From Flavobacteriaceae bacterium UBA5544 (GTDB taxonomy: Bacteria > Bacteroidota > Bacteroidia > Flavobacteriales > Flavobacteriaceae), in NCBI GenBank assembly GCA_002426755.1, contig DINI01000030.1, forward strand, positions 1-5,484: DNA of 5,484 nt, read 5' to 3'. Of this stretch, positions 5,023 to 5,484 are shown one piece after another. The translations under genes and the position numbers were made by a program. Numbering within the stretch: the first letter of the stretch is position 1; every line of letters starts with the position of its first letter. Below the pieces are notes generated by a model. The model searched no databases and was not told where the DNA came from. It was given only the letters and a program-made list of their open reading frames with translations.

Positions 5023-5484
5023 TTAAAGCATTTTTGCATCCTTTGAAAAATGATAACCGTTCAATAGTGACTTGACATCCATTTTTCGTTTGCCTGGAAG
5101 CTGTATTTCTTTAATTAATATGTAACCGCCTTTGACTGCGACTTTTAGCTCTCTTTTTAAAATTTCAATCGTTCCGAAAGATTTTGTGAGTTTTTCAGCT
5201 GTTGTTTCCACTTCAAAAAGTTTTACGGCTAATAGGTCTTCTCCATTTTGTAAATAGCACCATGCAGAAGGGAATGGATTGAGGCCTCTTATTTTGTTGT
5301 AAATGGTATCCAGAGGTTCATTCCAATCTATTTTGCAATTATCCTTATGTAGTTTGTAAGCTGTTTTCTCAACATGAGATTTTGGCTGAATGGTCGTTTG
5401 AACTTCGCCTTCCTCAATCAATTTGACGGTTTTAAGAACCAGCTCGCTTCCTAAATGCATCAACTTGTCATGTAACACTCCAAC
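5023..5484 (-). CDS. fmt: Methionyl-tRNA formyltransferase, C-terminal half (partial)
   Basis: This is the last 153 residues of Fmt, which transfers a formyl group from 10-formyl-tetrahydrofolate to Met-tRNA(fMet) for translation initiation. VGVLHDKLMHLGSELVLKTV is the end of the N-terminal catalytic domain. HVEKTAYKLHKDNCKIDWNE leads into the C-terminal tRNA-binding domain with the signature IYNKIRGLNPFPSAW. GTIEIL and GGYILIKEIQLPGKRKMD continue its beta barrel, and SLLNGYHFSKDAKML ends the protein normally. The frame is open through the right edge, so the true start and the formyl-folate site lie outside; the GTG at 5478-5476 is an internal valine codon. The gene precedes HU in the same direction, but the HU promoter in the 196-bp gap indicates separate control. 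Confidence 0.95.
   Translation of the reverse strand, partial: VGVLHDKLMHLGSELVLKTVKLIEEGEVQTTIQPKSHVEKTAYKLHKDNCKIDWNEPLDTIYNKIRGLNPFPSAWCYLQNGEDLLAVKLFEVETTAEKLTKSFGTIEILKRELKVAVKGGYILIKEIQLPGKRKMDVKSLLNGYHFSKDAKML

Noticed and set aside
5023..5478. A complete 151-residue protein starting at GTG 5478
   Set aside because: The frame continues upstream through the window edge and the sequence is the internal and C-terminal part of Fmt, so this GTG is an ordinary valine codon.

Overview
The window looks like chromosome from a flavobacterium (Bacteroidota, probably Flavobacteriaceae). The DNA is A+T-rich. Start codons lack Shine-Dalgarno sequences and follow A/T-rich leaders. Two promoters fit the Bacteroidetes pattern TTG-N19-TAnnTTTG, and the secreted protein at the left edge carries an Ig/HYR-like module typical of Bacteroidetes surface proteins. 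Protein matches below are from memory of family motifs; no search was run.

Layout, left to right. (1) 1-875, minus: N-terminal part of a large secreted, probably surface-exposed protein with a signal peptide, an unclassified N-terminal domain and one Ig/HYR-like module; it runs off the window. (2) 876-1258: gene-free A+T-rich DNA with a long nested inverted repeat. (3) 1259-1972, minus: a DUF1003 membrane protein. (4) 1973-2312: gene-free, nothing recognisable. (5) 2360-2433, minus: tRNA-Met(CAT) with its own promoter and terminator. (6) 2562-2954, plus: a START-like (SRPBCC fold) protein, ended by a strong terminator whose T-run touches the next start codon. (7) 3014-3859, plus: a class IV PLP enzyme (4-amino-4-deoxychorismate lyase or branched-chain/D-amino-acid aminotransferase type). 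(8) 3856-4416, minus: a YqgE/AlgH family protein, convergent with (7) and overlapping it by 4 bp. (9) 4554-4826, minus: an HU DNA-binding protein with a clear promoter and terminator. (10) 5023-5484, minus: C-terminal half of methionyl-tRNA formyltransferase (fmt), cut by the window edge.

The right half (fmt, HU, yqgE, aminotransferase IV, START-like) is housekeeping in character: translation initiation, nucleoid structure, and a PLP enzyme perhaps for folate or amino acids. fmt and the tRNA-Met gene both concern methionyl-tRNA, but the tRNA looks like the elongator form, so the link is probably accidental. Most genes appear to be separate transcription units.

I see no undescribed multi-gene system, CRISPR array, insertion sequence or defence cassette. 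The points most worth a second look are the terminator that abuts the aminotransferase start codon with a promoter-like box overlapping its stem, the tRNA-Met T-loop with positions 54 and 58 swapped, the nested inverted repeat at 1046-1128, and the 20-bp-spaced direct repeat upstream of HU.
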